Counted from the first letter of the stretch, positions 33,072 through 41,578 are shown. The stretch: DNA of 45,958 bases from Uruburuella suis (GCF_004341385.1 NZ_SLXE01000008.1:1-45958); one strand, 5' to 3'. Numbers and translations: made by a program. Notes: a model not told the origin generated them from the letters alone.

Positions 33072-33153
33072 CATGCGTACGATTACGCTTTGTTTTGACA
33101 AAGCTAATCGTACCTACGTTTGCTACGTTTTTTGCGGCGTCATCGTACGCATG
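33072..33153. repeat. Nested inverted repeat without ORF
   Basis: A perfect outer repeat CATGCGTACGAT / ATCGTACGCATG (33072-33083 and 33142-33153) overlaps an inner hairpin GTACGATTACGCTTTGT / ACAAAGCTAATCGTAC (33077-33113). The same left arm can pair either with the inner or the outer partner. No function is evident. Confidence 0.5.
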
Positions 33154-33172
33154 AATGCCTACGCTTGTATAA

Positions 33173-33213
33173 AACTTGAGGCCGTCTGAATGCTTTTCAG
33201 ACGGCCTCAAGTT
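33173..33213 (-). terminator. DUS inverted-repeat terminator after the YiaV-like gene
   Basis: AACTTGAGGCCGTCTGAA is mirrored perfectly by TTCAGACGGCCTCAAGTT over a five-base loop, 17 bases beyond the stop codon on the minus strand. Confidence 0.75.
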
Positions 33214-33229
33214 TGCACATCAATCTTAC

Positions 33230-34363
33230 TTAATGATCCAAATAAAGGTAATTTTTCCAGCTGTTCATCCGCAGCAAAATCTTGCGCATCATGGCCAAAT
33301 GATGGGCATGCTCGGTATAAACCGCTGCTTCTGCCGTGGTGCCGAAAGGCAGGTGATAAGCAGAAACATCTTCTTTCAGCTTGAGCTGCACCATGGTGCG
33401 CGCCGAGCTGTCAATAAATTTCTGCGTGTATAAAATGCCATTGGGCTGCACTTCGTGCTCGCCTATGGTCGGCAACACGCCCACCACTTCCGCTTTAAAC
33501 ACTTTGCCCGGAATGGCCGGGAAAATCAGCTCCGCTTCATCGCCCGCTTTGAGACGCAGCAGGGAATTTTGGCGGAAGGCAGCCACATACATTCTGTCTT
33601 GCTGGTGCACAAACGTCATCAGCGGGCGCAGCGGCAAGGTGCTGGTCATCATGCCTTCTTTTAAGAAGTTTTGCGTGATATAGCCATCGGTAGGCGCGCG
33701 CACAACGGTGGAATCGAGCTCAAACTGTGCTTGGCGCAATGCGGCTTCTTTGGCGGCCACGCTGGTGTGCACGCCGTTAATAGCAGAGCCGTAGCTGCTT
33801 TGGGCTTTTTGCACATTGGCGGTGCTGGCTTCCACATTGGCCTTGGCAGCCAAGTATTCTCGGTTGGCAATATCAACATCCGACTGCGTTACCGCACCGG
33901 TGCCGGAGAGGGCGCGGTAGCGCTCGTATTCTTGGCCTCTTTGTTTCAAGCGCACACGGGCTTCTTCCAAAGAAGACTTGGCCGCGCTCAAGTCGGCGCT
34001 CAGCGAAGCCAGCCCTTGATCGGCAGCCGCCAGCTCGGCCTTGCGCATATCCACAGCCGCCTGAAAAGGCTCGGGGTCGATTTTGAATAAAACTTCACCT
34101 TTTTTAATCAATTGGTCGGCACGAGTGGGCGTAACCTCGATAATCCGCCCGCGCAAATCGGCCAACACCGGGGTGATGACATAATATTGCGTGGTGAGCT
34201 TGGTGTGCGGATGATTGTAGTTCATAAACAACAGCATCGACAGCAGCAACACCACGCCGCCCAAAATCGCCGTGGGCACGCTCCATTTGGTGAGCGGGAT
34301 TTTAAACAGCTTGAAAATGCCCACGCAAACAGAGGCATAAATCACTAAAATCATTAATTCCAT
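33230..34363 (-). CDS. HlyD/EmrA-type membrane fusion protein (YiaV/YibH-like)
   Basis: This 377-residue protein is anchored by an N-terminal membrane region (two hydrophobic stretches within about 1-48). It has the split biotinyl-lipoyl domain (VLADLRGRIIEVTP at about 66-79, and VRAPTDGYI later) and a long alpha-helical hairpin (about 105-200). It is the periplasmic adaptor type used with transporters. It resembles E. coli YiaV/YibH, whose partner is the small DUF3302 protein encoded directly upstream here; no pump or outer-membrane channel gene is adjacent. The start overlaps the upstream stop (TAATG), indicating coupling. Substrate unknown. Confidence 0.88.
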   Translation of the reverse strand: MELMILVIYASVCVGIFKLFKIPLTKWSVPTAILGGVVLLLSMLLFMNYNHPHTKLTTQYYVITPVLADLRGRIIEVTPTRADQLIKKGEVLFKIDPEPFQAAVDMRKAELAAADQGLASLSADLSAAKSSLEEARVRLKQRGQEYERYRALSGTGAVTQSDVDIANREYLAAKANVEASTANVQKAQSSYGSAINGVHTSVAAKEAALRQAQFELDSTVVRAPTDGYITQNFLKEGMMTSTLPLRPLMTFVHQQDRMYVAAFRQNSLLRLKAGDEAELIFPAIPGKVFKAEVVGVLPTIGEHEVQPNGILYTQKFIDSSARTMVQLKLKEDVSAYHLPFGTTAEAAVYTEHAHHLAMMRKILLRMNSWKNYLYLDH

Positions 34364-34803
34364 TATATGCTTCCTTCGTTTTTCTGCTCTTGTGTGCTGT
34401 TGCTGTTGTTAATCTCAGATTGAGCGTGAAGTCGGGTGGAAAGCGCTTGCAGCTCTTGGTTTAAACGAGCCACTTCGGCTTCGAGCTTGCGGGTGCTTTC
34501 CTTTAATTCGGGCACTTGGTCGGCCAGCGCGCCCAGCTTTTGCATGGATTGGCTCTCTTTTTGGTGGTTGCCGTTGCCCCAGCCGTTTTCCTTATGCCAA
34601 AGCGTGGCCCAAATCCACAGAAAAGGCCAAATCACATGCAGAGTAAACAAACTCACCCAGCCGGCATAATGAATGGCTTCCAAATGCGGATGGTTGCGTT
34701 TTTTGGCGATCTCATAAGGAATATCGTGAATGGCGATCACACCATAAAAAATCGCTAGGCTCGCAAAAACCAGAAAGAAAAGTGCCAGATAGTCTAAAAA
34801 CAT
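34363..34803 (-). CDS. DUF3302 inner-membrane protein (YiaW-like)
   Basis: This small membrane protein has two hydrophobic helices (MFLDYLALFFLVFASLAIFY and AGWVSLFTLHVIWPFLWIWA) and a cytoplasmic or periplasmic coiled-coil tail with heptad leucines. It matches the YiaW/DUF3302 family, which pairs with YiaV-type fusion proteins. I use the ATG at 34803 (146 residues), preceded by AAGAGAA; a TTG at 34821 would add six residues. It is the first gene of the pair. Its role is unknown. Confidence 0.85.
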   Translation of the reverse strand: MFLDYLALFFLVFASLAIFYGVIAIHDIPYEIAKKRNHPHLEAIHYAGWVSLFTLHVIWPFLWIWATLWHKENGWGNGNHQKESQSMQKLGALADQVPELKESTRKLEAEVARLNQELQALSTRLHAQSEINNSNSTQEQKNEGSI

Positions 34804-34906
34804 ATCATTCTCTTGAGTCAAACATAAAAAATGCCATGCCTAATTTAGGAATATGGCATGACCTTATTATTTAAAAATATCGGATAAACGCGTATTACCA
34901 GCCTTA

Positions 34907-35008
34907 TATCAATTCAAAAAAGTAAGCTAACAAGGCGGCGAGCCGCAGACAGTACAACTAGTACGGCAAGGCGAGACAACGAAGTTAGGTTATTTTTTTG
35001 GATTGGTA
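34907..35008. mobile_element. MITE-like element, family M, intact short copy
   Basis: This 102-bp element has ends TATCAATTCAAAAAAGTAAG and TTATTTTTTTGGATTGGTA, and a duplicated TTA at 34904-34906 and 35009-35011. The interior holds AAGGCGGCGAGCCGCAGACA and GGCAAGGCGAGACAACGAAG. It is the uninterrupted version of the element at 45346. It lies upstream of the YiaW-like gene; the rest of 34822-35140 is AT-rich with no gene seen. Confidence 0.82.
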
Positions 35009-35140
35009 TTATCCAAACTTTGCAAACCTTGCATTGTAATCTATATCAAATAAAAATAAAATTTTTCCCTATTCTCTTTATCTAAAAAACTGTTTATAAC
35101 TGCTCATCCTTGCCGGTTTGTGTCATAAAAGCGCACATAA

Positions 35141-35166
35141 AAAGCCGCCCGAAGGCGGCTTTCCAT
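35141..35166 (-). terminator. Intrinsic terminator of asd
   Basis: On the minus strand AAAGCCGCC, a TTCG loop and GGCGGC are followed by TTTTTAT, a Rho-independent terminator 13 bases beyond the asd stop. It does not use a DUS. Confidence 0.88.
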
Positions 35167-35178
35167 TGTCTGCAACGT

Positions 35179-36297
35179 TTAATCCAAATTGCCCAACACA
35201 ATGCGCAACATGCGGCGCAGCGGCTCGGCCGCACCCCACAAAAGCTGGTCGCCCACGGTGAAGGCGCTGATGTATTCGCCGCCCATGCCCATTTTGCGGA
35301 TGCGCCCCACCGGCACGCTGAGGGTGCCGGTTACTTTGGCCGGGGTGAGCTCATGAATGCTGGCCTCTTTTTCATTGGGCACCACTTTCACCCAATCGTT
35401 GGCAGAGGCCAAAATGCGCTCGATTTCCGCCACCGGCAAATCCTGTTTCAATTTCAGAGTCAGCGCCTGGCTGTGGCAGCGCATGGCGCCCACACGCACG
35501 CACAAGCCGTCCACCACCATCGGGTTGGCGCTGCGGCCGAGGATTTTATTGGTTTCCACGCCGCCTTTCCATTCTTCTTTGGATTGGCCGTTGCCCAAAT
35601 CGGCATCGATCCACGGAATCAGGCTGCCGGCCAAAGGCACGCCGAATTGCGCTTGCGGATAGGCATCGCTGCGCAAGAAATCCGACACTTTGCGGTCGAT
35701 ATTCAAAATCGCGCTGGCCGGATCGGCCAATTCAGCGGCCACTTGGCTGTGCACCGCGCCCATGCCTTCAATCAATTCGCGCATGTTTTTGGCACCGGCG
35801 CCGGAAGCTGCTTGATAAGTCATGCTGGTGGCCCATTCCACCAAATCGTTTTGAAACAGGCCGCCCAAAGCCATCAGCATCAACGACACCGTGCAGTTGC
35901 CGCCGATATAGTTTTTCACGCCGTTTTTCAGGGCATCATCAATCACGCTGCGGTTAACCGGATCCAACACAATCACCGCATCATCGTTCATGCGCAGCGA
36001 TGAAGCGGCATCAATCCAATAGCCTGCCCAGCCGGCATCACGCAAGGGTTGAAACACCGATTTGGTGTAGTCGCCGCCCTGGCAGGTAACGATAATATCC
36101 ATCTTGGCCAGCTCGACAATATTGTTGGCGTCCAACAAGGTTTTGGCGCTTTGGCCCAAATCGGGCGCTGCGCCGCCCACGTTGGAGGTGGTGAAAAACA
36201 CCGCTTCCGGGATATGGGCAAAATCGTTTTCTTCCTGCATGCGCTGCATCAGCACAGAGCCGACCATGCCGCGCCAGCCTACAAACCCAACTTTCAT
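35179..36297 (-). CDS. asd: Aspartate-semialdehyde dehydrogenase
   Basis: Asd makes aspartate semialdehyde for lysine, diaminopimelate, methionine and threonine synthesis. The 372-residue protein has the NADP-binding MKVGFVGWRGMVGSVLM and the catalytic Cys135 in GGNCTVSLML, at the same number as the E. coli enzyme. I start at the ATG at 36297, eight bases after AGGAG; a GTG at 36306 would add three residues but overlap that ribosome site. It is a single-gene unit with its own intrinsic terminator. Confidence 0.97.
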   Translation of the reverse strand: MKVGFVGWRGMVGSVLMQRMQEENDFAHIPEAVFFTTSNVGGAAPDLGQSAKTLLDANNIVELAKMDIIVTCQGGDYTKSVFQPLRDAGWAGYWIDAASSLRMNDDAVIVLDPVNRSVIDDALKNGVKNYIGGNCTVSLMLMALGGLFQNDLVEWATSMTYQAASGAGAKNMRELIEGMGAVHSQVAAELADPASAILNIDRKVSDFLRSDAYPQAQFGVPLAGSLIPWIDADLGNGQSKEEWKGGVETNKILGRSANPMVVDGLCVRVGAMRCHSQALTLKLKQDLPVAEIERILASANDWVKVVPNEKEASIHELTPAKVTGTLSVPVGRIRKMGMGGEYISAFTVGDQLLWGAAEPLRRMLRIVLGNLD

Positions 36298-36483
36298 TAC
36301 ATGCACTCCTTGAATTTCAGTGATACGGTTTTGTGAACAATTATGATATTAAGGAATGGTTTTAACGCCATGCGCCCGAAATGTAAAGTGCTTTATGGCG
36401 ATTTCAAAAAATTTGTTGTAAATATTGCGCCGCAACCGATATTATCATGGCTCCCCTATCGGCTCTTTTGCAAAGGATTCAAT

Positions 36484-37074
36484 ATGAACAGCCACCTGCC
36501 CGCGGGACACACCACCCAAATCGATGTGGCGCCCGCCCGAGCCGGCAAACGCATTGCCGCTTATCTGATTAATGTTATTTTGACGATATTGGCTTATGTG
36601 CCTTTGTTGATAGCCATTGTTGTTTGGCCATCAAACAGCTACATTGAGCGGACACAAGGGCTGGAAGCATTGGCCGCTTCAGATTGGCTGATGCCCGGCT
36701 TGCTCATTGGCTTCTTGGTTTTGCTGGCCTATATCATCATCCAAGTGCGCATGATGAGCAAACACGGCCAATCGATCGGCAAAAAAATCATGCACATCCG
36801 CCTGCTGAAAACCGATGGCACCAACCCGGGCTTTTGGGGCGCGGTGATGCTGCGTGAAGTGGTGTATAACATTATGCTCGCCATCGCCGCCATGATTATC
36901 GGCTATGCGGTGGTGCTGCTGAGCGGCGCGCCGGCGGCCACGGCGGACGTGATCGCAAATGTGCTGACGCTGTCGGCCTCGCTGGCCTGCTTTGTTATGC
37001 TGTTCAACAAGCAAAAAAGCCGCCGCACCTTGCAAGACTATCTGGCCGGCACCGTGGTGGTGCAATTGCGCTGA
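36484..37074 (+). CDS. RDD family membrane protein
   Basis: This 196-residue inner-membrane protein has three to four hydrophobic segments and the RDD family phrases RAGKRIAAYLIN near the N-terminus and QSIGKKIMHIRLLK in the middle. The second family residue, usually Asp (AYLID), is Asn here. I start at 36484 (MNSHLPAGHT); upstream in-frame starts lack hydrophobic continuity and family similarity. RDD proteins have been linked to ion exchange in some bacteria, but the role here is unknown. It stands divergent from asd. Confidence 0.85.
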   Translation: MNSHLPAGHTTQIDVAPARAGKRIAAYLINVILTILAYVPLLIAIVVWPSNSYIERTQGLEALAASDWLMPGLLIGFLVLLAYIIIQVRMMSKHGQSIGKKIMHIRLLKTDGTNPGFWGAVMLREVVYNIMLAIAAMIIGYAVVLLSGAPAATADVIANVLTLSASLACFVMLFNKQKSRRTLQDYLAGTVVVQLR

Positions 37075-37133
37075 AGCAGCGGCATGCAAATATTGGCCAT
37101 CACATTCTCAAGCGCCGCCGTAAACCACCATCA

Positions 37134-37145
37134 AGGCTGCCTGAA
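37134..37145 (+). other. Foreign-dialect uptake sequence (Simonsiella type)
   Basis: AGGCTGCCTGAA is the DUS variant described for Simonsiella rather than the AGGCCGTCTGAA used here. It sits in the gap between the RDD and DUF4189 genes. A related core, GCAGCCTGAA (the Kingella form), is at 27517-27526. Confidence 0.55.
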
Positions 37146-37289
37146 ACTGCATTGCGGCGAAACCAAACCGGCAGACACAAGCAGTTGCACTACGCAATTT
37201 TCCTTTTCCGCAACCATCAGCTACAGAGGCAAAAGGGAAGCCAATTTTCTCCAGTGTTGTGTCATCAAACTTAGCGAAAGGAAATGATG

Positions 37290-37784
37290 ATGAAATCTCA
37301 CCGTATCAAATTGGCCATTACCGGCTTTATCGCATTGATGGGCATCGCCACCGCCGCTTATGCACAATCGGCAGCCGAAATCGGCGCCATGCACAACAAT
37401 TGCAATCACCCCAACTACCAAGGCGACCGCTCCCGCTGCGGTGGTGGTAATCGGGAGCCTGTTTATACCGAGGTTTGGGAAGATCGCTACGGTGCGATTG
37501 CGGTTGATCACGACACCGGTAATGCCGGCGTAATAGAGGCGCAAAAAAGCAAAAGACAAGCGGAGTCGATTGCGGTTAAAAACTGCGCGGCCAAGCCATG
37601 CAAAGTGGTTTCAAGCATACGTAATGGATGCCATGCCGTGGCTTGGGGTGGCGGATATAGCAATTATGGAAACGGTGTAGAAGAAGCACAAGCAATTACC
37701 CATGCAATGAAAATATGCGCAACCACCAGTAATAGCTGTGAAATTAAATACAGCGGCTGCAGCCTGCCTGTGCGGGTGAAATAA
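37290..37784 (+). CDS. DUF4189 exported protein
   Basis: This 164-residue secreted or periplasmic protein has a signal peptide (cleavage after AAYAQ, about residue 26) and a DUF4189 domain with phrases such as YGAIAVDHDTGNAGV, AESIAVKNC and GCHAVAWGGGYSNYGNG, and several paired cysteines likely to form disulfides. Three ATG codons in a row (37284, 37287, 37290) precede it; AAAGGAA at 37277 is best spaced for the last. Function unknown; DUF4189 genes often occur as tandem paralogues in Neisseria, and a broken second copy follows here. Confidence 0.85.
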   Translation: MKSHRIKLAITGFIALMGIATAAYAQSAAEIGAMHNNCNHPNYQGDRSRCGGGNREPVYTEVWEDRYGAIAVDHDTGNAGVIEAQKSKRQAESIAVKNCAAKPCKVVSSIRNGCHAVAWGGGYSNYGNGVEEAQAITHAMKICATTSNSCEIKYSGCSLPVRVK

Positions 37785-37882
37785 TATAAGCTGGTGCTAT
37801 GTGCATTAAAGCGCAGAGTAACTTAACAGTCTAAGCAAGCCAACTTTCTTTGGTGCTGTGTAATCAAGCTTAGCAAAAGGAA

Positions 37883-38000
37883 ATGATGATAATGAAACCT
37901 CACTGTATCAAATTGGCCATCACCGCCTTTATCGCATTGATGGGCATCGCCACCGCCGCTTATGCACAATAATTGCAATCACCCCAACTACCAAGGCGAC
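37883..38000 (+). pseudogene. Truncated tandem copy of the DUF4189 gene
   Basis: The sequence from about 37845 to 38000 closely repeats 37245-37427, including the ribosome site and the whole signal peptide (KLAITAFIALMGIATAAYAQ). It then stops at TAA. Relative to the intact gene, 29 bases are missing between two ATGCACAA repeats (37360 and 37389 in the original), which shifts the frame. Homology ends at 38000, so the rest of the domain is gone. Confidence 0.85.
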
Positions 38001-38028
38001 AAAATATACACAAGTCAAAAACATCAAA

Positions 38029-38062
38029 GGCCGTCTGAATCTTTTTCAGACGGCCTTTGATA
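38029..38062. terminator. DUS inverted pair between pseudogene and hydrolase
   Basis: AAAGGCCGTCTGAA and TTCAGACGGCCTTT flank a short loop. It lies 15 bases beyond the hydrolase stop (minus strand) and could serve both strands. Confidence 0.65.
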
Positions 38063-38076
38063 TCTATATATTTTGT

Positions 38077-38730
38077 TCAAATCGTAAATGCATAATCTTG
38101 CTGCTGCACATTGCCGATCAATGCCTCAATCTCTTCGGTGCACGCCACCACCAACGCGCCGGCCTGCTGCATGCTGAGCACCGCCTGCTGCTCTTGCACA
38201 CTATCCAGCGTGCGGCAGGCTTCCAGATTCACAATCACGCGCCAAGGCCCATACCAACACAATTGCAACACCGTGGCCTGCACACAATATTCGGTAATCA
38301 GGCCGCCGATCAATATGATTTTGGCCTCTTTTTGCTTAAGCCATTCAATCAGCCCGGTGCTGATGTTTTCCGCCATATCATGAAAACACGCGCCAAAAGG
38401 GTGTGCCCCCTGCTCCAGGCCGATGTGTACCAAAAATTGATAGTCAACAGCATTGGGCAGATTGGGCAGGGTTTCAAAACCTTCCGTGCCCACAATCGCG
38501 TGGCTCACCCAATTTTCGGCCTGCTCAAGCGGCAGATGATCCGACTGCTGCGGCACAATCCATCCGGCATCCGGCACATGCGCATCTTTGGTCAGCACCC
38601 GAAAATCCGCCCATGAAGCCTGCCGGTTCAAATGAGGCACGATAGATAAAGCATCCGCCACCGGCACTTCATCCGGACACATTTCCGAAAAAGCCCGCTG
38701 GGGGTGCACATCGATTGCAACAATACTCAT
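38077..38730 (-). CDS. Isochorismatase-family hydrolase (nicotinamidase-like)
   Basis: This 217-residue cytoplasmic cysteine hydrolase resembles nicotinamidase PncA. Asp7 (VAIDVH) matches the catalytic Asp, D49-x-H51 the metal-binding DxH of nicotinamidases, and GLITEYCVQAT carries the nucleophilic cysteine. The catalytic lysine, normally in a V-x-K-G phrase, is not evident: the matching place reads VHIGLEQG. So either the alignment slips or the substrate differs from nicotinamide. I start at the ATG at 38730 (MSIVAIDVH). It is probably a single gene. The region 38731-39040 upstream holds no other gene. Confidence 0.82.
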   Translation of the reverse strand: MSIVAIDVHPQRAFSEMCPDEVPVADALSIVPHLNRQASWADFRVLTKDAHVPDAGWIVPQQSDHLPLEQAENWVSHAIVGTEGFETLPNLPNAVDYQFLVHIGLEQGAHPFGACFHDMAENISTGLIEWLKQKEAKIILIGGLITEYCVQATVLQLCWYGPWRVIVNLEACRTLDSVQEQQAVLSMQQAGALVVACTEEIEALIGNVQQQDYAFTI

Positions 38731-38993
38731 GGCTGCATGCTTTCTTTTCACCTGTTCAAAACACAGCAACAGCGCCTTGCCATGCCGTGATTAAAGATAA
38801 TCGGTTAATATTACCGACAATCGGCATTGCCAGCAATACATTACTTTACATATTTTCTCATTTCCACTTTTCTATTGTGATAAAGCCAACACCCGCGCCA
38901 TCCAACACCTTCACCTCCCCGCCGCCGTAAAATTTTATTTCCGATAAAAAATAAAATCTTATCCGGAAAAACACCGGCAAACCGGAAAACAAC

Positions 38994-39022
38994 TTGCACA
39001 TCACACCTATTTCTGTTTTAAT
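38994..39022 (+). promoter_or_regulatory. Probable tRNA-Phe promoter
   Basis: TTGCAC (38994-38999) and TTTAAT (39017-39022) with a 17-base spacer put a start point just ahead of the tRNA. Confidence 0.5.
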
Positions 39023-39040
39023 ACGCATCTTTCAAGGCAT

Positions 39041-39116
39041 GGCCAGATAGCTCAGTCGGTAGAGCAACGGATTGAAAATCCGTGTGTCCCCAGTTCGATC
39101 CTGGGTCTGGCCACCA
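39041..39116 (+). tRNA. tRNA-Phe (GAA anticodon)
   Basis: This is a complete 76-nt cloverleaf: acceptor GGCCAGA/TCTGGCC, D-arm GCTCAGTCGGTAGAGC, anticodon loop ATTGAAAAT (anticodon GAA), T-loop GTTCGATCC and an encoded CCA. It is followed at once by a terminator and then by repeats. Confidence 0.97.
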
Positions 39117-39118
39117 CT

Positions 39119-39143
39119 AACCGCATTTTGCGGTTATTTTTTT
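39119..39143 (+). terminator. Intrinsic terminator of tRNA-Phe
   Basis: AACCGCA, a TTT loop, TGCGGTT and then ATTTTTTT form a Rho-independent terminator directly after the tRNA. Confidence 0.88.
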
Positions 39144-39168
39144 GCCTGCAGAAATCTGCATAAATTCA

Positions 39169-39236
39169 AGGTCTGTTCACATTTCATCTCGCGGCGTATT
39201 GGCTCAAAAGCGCGGATGAATTGCGAACAGACCCTA
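39169..39236. repeat. Palindromic repeat family H, full copy
   Basis: AGGTCTGTTCACATTTCATC at the left faces GATGAATTGCGAACAGACCC at the right, with a middle that includes TCGCGGCGTATTGGCTCAAA. It is the best full-length member of the family at 4159, 19718 and 27453. Confidence 0.7.
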
Positions 39237-39476
39237 GCAAACCCTTTATTCATCGTGCTTTCAGCCGATTTTATCTTAAACTTTGCTATCTATATTTATC
39301 TGCACCCATCTTATCAAATCGCCTGCAATTCACGGCATCTGCAAAAGCGTGGAAACGCCGCCCTACAACAATGAGATTGATACCCAGCCTCTGAATCAGC
39401 GCTAAATCCAAATGAAAAAGAGGGTTTTAAAAAACCAATAATGCAAAGGCCGTCTGAAGGTTTGCCCTCAAAACGG

Positions 39477-39604
39477 AAACGTGCGCTCAAAAATGCGCCT
39501 GCCGCGTTGAAAACGTGCGCAAGGTGTCCAACCTTGCTACGTTTTTTTGCCTTGCCCCTGCATTCTCAGAAACAAAATCCTCCTCACAAACGAATTGTCA
39601 GGAC
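39477..39604. repeat. Family G repeat, copy lacking the left end
   Basis: From GCCTGCCGCGTTGAAAA to TTGTCAGGAC this closely matches 28325-28441, including GCAAGGTGTCCAACCTTGC and the right terminus. The left GTCCTGACAA is missing. Between 39237 and 39476 and from 39605 to 39880 I see no gene, only DUS and the pilF upstream region. Confidence 0.6.
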
Positions 39605-39779
39605 ACCTTAGGCGGATTTGCCGCCACCAAGCTTATTTTGCGGTTATTTTTGCCCGAAACTTGTACACTGTGCCCATTTTCGCAGCCGTTGGCTCAGCCT
39701 TTTGAATTAATACCACATAAAACAATATCGAAATTGAGTAAATTTTATCGTTGTGGTTTAATGCTGTGCAAAGTTACCC

Positions 39780-39785
39780 TATAAT
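39780..39785 (+). promoter_or_regulatory. Possible pilF -10 element
   Basis: A perfect TATAAT lies 95 bases upstream of the pilF start. A TTGTGG upstream is 23 bases away, too far for a standard -35, so the assignment rests on the -10 alone. Confidence 0.3.
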
Positions 39786-39880
39786 GCAAGTCCTTATTCA
39801 TATTTTCCAAATATGGCTTATCCTGCACACCCTTCGGCCATGCAGCCGGATCAGGATGCACCACCAACCAGGTTGATCAC

Positions 39881-41563
39881 ATGAGTGTCGGTTTATTGAG
39901 AGTATTGGTTCAAAGTCAGGTTATTGTGGGCAACCAGGCAGAACGCTACCAAAAAGCGCTAAACGAACATAAAAGCATCATGCCCATGTTGTTTGAAGAA
40001 GGCATCATCTCGCCCCGCGCTTTGGGCGAATTGCTGGCGCGCATGTTCAGCTATCCTTTGCTGGATTTGCGCCATTATCCGCGCGCCAATATTTTGCCCG
40101 ACATTCTCACCGAAGAACAAATGCTGCAAAACCGCTGCATTCCGATTTTCAAGCGCGGCCGTAAAGTGTATTTGGCGGTGTCGGATCCCACTCAAATTCA
40201 TAATTTCCAGAAAATTGCATTTAATTCCGGCGCATCCATCGATTTGGTGGTGGTGCGCGACGATCAATTAAGCACGCTTTTGGAATGGCTGGGGCAGCGC
40301 TCCACCACCATTTTGCAGGAAATCAGCAAAGAGCAGCAGGAACGCGCCCCCCAAGGCGGTGTGCTGTATGTTGATAATGAAGAAGCGGAAGACGGCCCGA
40401 TCGCCCGCTTTATCCACAAAACCCTTTCCGATGCGCTCAATGCGGGCGCATCGGATATCCATTTTGAATTTTACGAGCAAATGGCGCGCGTGCGCTTCCG
40501 TGTGGACGGGCAATTGCGCGAAGTGGTGCAGCCGCCTGTGGCCGTGCGCGGGCAGCTGGCTTCGCGCATCAAGGTAATGGCGCGCCTCGATATTTCGGAA
40601 AAACGCATTCCGCAAGACGGCCGTATTCAAATCGCGTTCCACAAACACGGCCGCCCGATTGATTTCCGCGTCAGCACCTTGCCGACTTTGTTTGGCGAAA
40701 AAGTGGTGATGCGTATCCTCAATTCAGATGCGGGCTCGCTCAATATCGAGCAATTGGGCTTTGAGCCTTTTCAGAAAGAATTGCTGCTGGAAGCCATCCA
40801 CCGCCCCTACGGCATGGTGCTGGTCACCGGCCCCACCGGCTCGGGCAAAACCGTTTCGCTCTATACCTGCCTGAATATTCTCAACACGGAAAACGTGAAT
40901 ATCGCCACCGCGGAAGACCCGGCCGAGATCAACCTGCCCGGCATCAACCAAGTAAACGTCAACGACAAACAAGGGCTCACCTTTGCTGCGGCCTTGCGCT
41001 CCTTTTTGCGCCAAGATCCCGACATTATCATGGTGGGCGAAATCCGCGATTTGGAAACGGCCGACATCGCCATCAAAGCTTCCCAAACCGGCCACATGGT
41101 GTTTTCAACGCTCCACACCAATAATGCGCCGGCCACTTTATCGCGCCTGCTCAACATGGGTGTGGCGCCTTTCAACATTGCCAGCTCGGTAAACCTGATT
41201 ATGGCCCAGCGCTTATTGCGCCGATTATGCCCGGCCTGCAAAGCACCGGTCGAGCGCCCGCCGCTGCCCGCTTTGAAAAAAGCCGGCTTTTCCGATGAAG
41301 ACTTGGCCAAAGAATGGACGCTCTACCGCCCCGTGGGCTGTGACAATTGTCGCGGCAAAGGTTATAAAGGCCGCGCCGGGGTGTATGAAGTGATGCCGGT
41401 TTCAGAAGAAATGCAACGCGTGATTATGAATAACGGCACCGAAGTGGACATTATGAATATGGCTTATCAAGAAGGCATGGTAGACTTGCGCCATGCCGGC
41501 TTGCTAAAGGTAATGCAGGGGCTTACCTCGCTGGAAGAAGTGCTGGCGCACACCAATGATTAA
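39881..41563 (+). CDS. pilF: Type IV pilus assembly ATPase PilF (PilB)
   Basis: This cytoplasmic hexameric ATPase powers pilus extension and is required in Neisseria for piliation and for DNA uptake. The 560-residue protein has an N-terminal MshE-type domain (about 1-150) and Walker A GPTGSGKT (317-324). The Asp box, the Walker B region DIIMVGEIRD and the His box GHMVFSTLHTN follow. A C-terminal tetracysteine zinc site (C450-x2-C453 and C487-x2-C490) is typical of extension ATPases. In Neisseria nomenclature it is PilF. It leads a pilF-pilG-pilD-coaE-zapD-yacG run; pilG starts 15 bases after its stop. Confidence 0.97.
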   Translation: MSVGLLRVLVQSQVIVGNQAERYQKALNEHKSIMPMLFEEGIISPRALGELLARMFSYPLLDLRHYPRANILPDILTEEQMLQNRCIPIFKRGRKVYLAVSDPTQIHNFQKIAFNSGASIDLVVVRDDQLSTLLEWLGQRSTTILQEISKEQQERAPQGGVLYVDNEEAEDGPIARFIHKTLSDALNAGASDIHFEFYEQMARVRFRVDGQLREVVQPPVAVRGQLASRIKVMARLDISEKRIPQDGRIQIAFHKHGRPIDFRVSTLPTLFGEKVVMRILNSDAGSLNIEQLGFEPFQKELLLEAIHRPYGMVLVTGPTGSGKTVSLYTCLNILNTENVNIATAEDPAEINLPGINQVNVNDKQGLTFAAALRSFLRQDPDIIMVGEIRDLETADIAIKASQTGHMVFSTLHTNNAPATLSRLLNMGVAPFNIASSVNLIMAQRLLRRLCPACKAPVERPPLPALKKAGFSDEDLAKEWTLYRPVGCDNCRGKGYKGRAGVYEVMPVSEEMQRVIMNNGTEVDIMNMAYQEGMVDLRHAGLLKVMQGLTSLEEVLAHTND

Positions 41564-41578
41564 ACAAGGCAAAATTAA

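Noticed and set aside
39515..39784. An 89-codon open frame upstream of pilF
   Set aside because: It covers the family G repeat and the pilF promoter region; no ribosome site or family similarity.
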